From an uncultured Pelagibacteraceae bacterium (GTDB lineage: Bacteria > Pseudomonadota > Alphaproteobacteria > Pelagibacterales > Pelagibacteraceae), in the NCBI GenBank assembly GCA_902589345.1, contig CACISU010000006.1:1-47231 (forward strand): 47,231 bases of DNA, in the 5' to 3' direction. A program made the position numbers and the translations under genes. Under the pieces are notes generated by a model that was given only the letters and a program-made list of their open reading frames with translations, had not been told where the DNA came from and did not search any database. Below, in pieces: positions 45,415 through 47,231 of this stretch; position 1 is the first letter of the stretch, and every line of letters starts with the position of its first letter.

Positions 45415-47231
45415 ATGGAGAGATACAATTTTAAGATTGTCGAAAATAAATGGCAGAACTTTTGGGAAAAAAAAAAAGTATTTAAGTCAAAATTAGATAA
45501 ATCTAAAAAAAAATTTTACTGCCTTGAAATGTTTCCCTATCCTTCGGGAAAAATTCACATGGGACATGTCAGAAATTACACTATAGGTGATGTTTTAGCC
45601 CGTTATAAATCTATGAAAGGGTATAATGTTCTTCATCCTATGGGGTGGGACGCATTCGGTATGCCAGCAGAAAATGCAGCAAGAGAAAATAAATTAGATC
45701 CAAAGGATTGGACAAATAAAAATATTGATACAATGAAAAACCAACTTAAAAAACTAGGTTTATCAATAGATTGGGATAGAGAAATTTCTACATGCTCAGA
45801 GGATTATTATAAGCATCAACAAACATTCTTTTTAGAACTATATGAAAAAGGACTTGTATATAGAAAAGAAAACTATGTTAACTGGGACCCGATAGATGAG
45901 ACAGTTCTTGCAAATGAACAGGTAATTGATGGAAAGGGATGGAGATCGGGTGCAATAGTAGAAAGAAAGAAATTAAGTCAATGGTTTTTCAATATTTCAA
46001 AATTTTCACAAGATTTGCTTGATGGTCTCGAAACATTAGATACTTGGCCAAATAAAGTGAAAACTATGCAAAAAAATTGGATAGGAAAATCATTTGGTAG
46101 TGAAATTGACTTTAAAATTGAAGGTAATTTACCTGTAGAAAAAATTAAATGTTTTACAACAAGACCTGATACACTTTTTGGACTATCATTTTTAGCATTA
46201 TCGATTGACCATGAAATTTCAAAATTTTATGAGGATAAAGAAGAATTTAAATCTTTTAAAAATGAATGTTCTAAAACTGGCACAACTGAAGAAGCAATAG
46301 CTGTTGGAGAAAAAATAGGTTTTAAAACTAATTTGGTTGCCATAAATCCTCTTAATCCAAAACAAAAAGTACCAGTTTATTTTGCAAACTTCGTTTTGAT
46401 GGATTATGGATTTGGAGCAGTCTTTGGATGTCCGGCGCATGATCAAAGAGACTTTGATTTTGCAAAAAAATATCACTTAGAAATAAAAACTGTTGTGAGA
46501 CCAAAAACCGAAAAAGAAAATTTTAAAGTAGATAAAGAAGCATATCCTGGGCCAGGAGTAATTATAAATTCTGATTTTTTAAATGGTCTGGAAGCTCCTG
46601 AAAATTCTGTGATAGAGACAATCAATATTTTAGAAAAAAAAAAATTGGGAAAAAAACAAATAAATTATAGGTTAAAGGACTGGGGTGTATCAAGACAAAG
46701 ATACTGGGGCTGTCCAATACCGATCGCATACGATGAAAAGGGTAATAGCGTCCCGATTCCTAAATCAATGTTACCGGTAAAATTACCAGAAAATATAGAT
46801 CTTAATGTAAAAGGAAACCCTTTAGATGCTCAAAAAGACTGGAAAACAATAACAATAGATGGAAAAGAGCTTACTAGGGAAACCGATACATTAGATACTT
46901 TTGTATGTTCTTCCTGGTATTATTTGAGATTTTGTTCACCAAATGAAAATGAATATGGATTTACTAAAGATGAAATTGATTATTGGATGCCAGTAGATCA
47001 ATATATAGGTGGTGTAGAACATGCAATTTTACATCTTTTGTATTCACGATTTTTTATGAGAGCTATTAGTTTTAAAAATACCGAATTTAATATAAATGAG
47101 CCGTTTCAAAGTTTATTTACACAGGGCATGGTTTGTCACGAAACTTACAAGGATAAAAACAATAATTGGTTAAGCCCTGAAGAAGTAGATAGTAAAGATG
47201 GTAAAAATTTTTATTTAAAATCTGATATTAA
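45415..47231 (+). CDS. leuS: Leucyl-tRNA synthetase, N-terminal two thirds (3' truncated by window end)
   Basis: This class I synthetase charges tRNA-Leu. The frame from the ATG at 45415 stays open to the last base, giving about 605 residues of an expected 830-860. The start [17 protein letters not shown] is typical. The HIGH-type motif is HMGH ([20 protein letters not shown]). [14 protein letters not shown] follows, and the inserted editing domain (about 225-410) has [18 protein letters not shown] and [24 protein letters not shown] and [19 protein letters not shown] re-enter the catalytic core. The KMSKS loop lies outside the window. It follows the DUF3576 lipoprotein by 26 bases. Confidence 0.97.
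   Translation, partial: MERYNFKIVENKWQNFWEKKKVFKSKLDKSKKKFYCLEMFPYPSGKIHMGHVRNYTIGDVLARYKSMKGYNVLHPMGWDAFGMPAENAARENKLDPKDWTNKNIDTMKNQLKKLGLSIDWDREISTCSEDYYKHQQTFFLELYEKGLVYRKENYVNWDPIDETVLANEQVIDGKGWRSGAIVERKKLSQWFFNISKFSQDLLDGLETLDTWPNKVKTMQKNWIGKSFGSEIDFKIEGNLPVEKIKCFTTRPDTLFGLSFLALSIDHEISKFYEDKEEFKSFKNECSKTGTTEEAIAVGEKIGFKTNLVAINPLNPKQKVPVYFANFVLMDYGFGAVFGCPAHDQRDFDFAKKYHLEIKTVVRPKTEKENFKVDKEAYPGPGVIINSDFLNGLEAPENSVIETINILEKKKLGKKQINYRLKDWGVSRQRYWGCPIPIAYDEKGNSVPIPKSMLPVKLPENIDLNVKGNPLDAQKDWKTITIDGKELTRETDTLDTFVCSSWYYLRFCSPNENEYGFTKDEIDYWMPVDQYIGGVEHAILHLLYSRFFMRAISFKNTEFNINEPFQSLFTQGMVCHETYKDKNNNWLSPEEVDSKDGKNFYLKSDI

Noticed and set aside
46219..46476. 85-codon open frame on the minus strand inside leuS
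   Set aside because: It is antisense to the editing domain of leuS and its Phe/Lys/Ser-rich composition is typical of a shadow frame.

Overview
Organism. The window is very A+T-rich (roughly 30% G+C by eye). Genes are packed with almost no spacers, and many neighbours overlap at starts or stops. Gene content and order are alphaproteobacterial: irr next to fabA-fabB-fabI, fur-miaB-phoH-ybeY-lnt-metK, a DUF3576 lipoprotein before leuS, and rsmI beside a BON lipoprotein and an LpoA-like protein. This best fits a streamlined marine alphaproteobacterium of the SAR11/Pelagibacterales type. That assignment is inference from gene order and composition; there is no rRNA in the window. No tRNA, rRNA, CRISPR array, insertion sequence or prophage was seen, and no stretch over 300 bases lacks a gene. 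Layout. 1-3273 (+): end of ubiB, coaBC, dut, a MoeB/ThiF-type E1-like enzyme and an SH3-domain exported protein. 3266-6008 (-): catalase-peroxidase katG and the iron-response regulator irr. 6078-8848 (+): fabA-fabB-fabI, then two small unlisted genes. 8864-11086 (-): a secreted C-type-lectin autotransporter. 11156-17629 (-): nusA-infB-rbfA-rpsO-pnp. 17730-24044 (-): tsaB-fur-miaB-phoH-ybeY-lnt-metK. 23992-25050 (+): a polysaccharide deacetylase. 25047-29323 (-): murJ-trpS-nfuA and a Bax-like glucosaminidase. 29374-31665 (+): maeB malic enzyme. 31662-34862: envelope genes (BON lipoprotein, rsmI, LpoA-like) and rdgB. 34899-41185 (+): grpE-dnaK-dnaJ, a small membrane protein, dapB, nth and a PfkB kinase. 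41189-43576: a 35-residue ArfA-like gene, a winged-helix regulator, an L,D-transpeptidase, a PLP-binding protein and a ThiE-like protein. 43608-44546 (-): a porin with a strong terminator. 44768-47231 (+): DUF3576 lipoprotein and the first two thirds of leuS. How the parts work together. Most genes are housekeeping. The most informative regulation is at katG/irr. Two 17-bp palindromes fitting the Irr/ICE pattern TTTA-N9-TAAA, with identical half-sites, lie in front of katG and irr, and the katG copy fills the spacer of a near-consensus promoter. This predicts iron/haem-linked control of peroxide defence. The dnaK gene has a good match to the alphaproteobacterial RpoH promoter. The nusA operon starts with a promoter followed at once by an intrinsic-terminator hairpin, which suggests attenuation or a shared metK terminator. 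Other points are the lectin autotransporter, the tiny ArfA-like rescue factor, a receiver-less response regulator and a repeated use of palindromes (TTAA, ATGCAT) as shared stop or start codons of facing genes.
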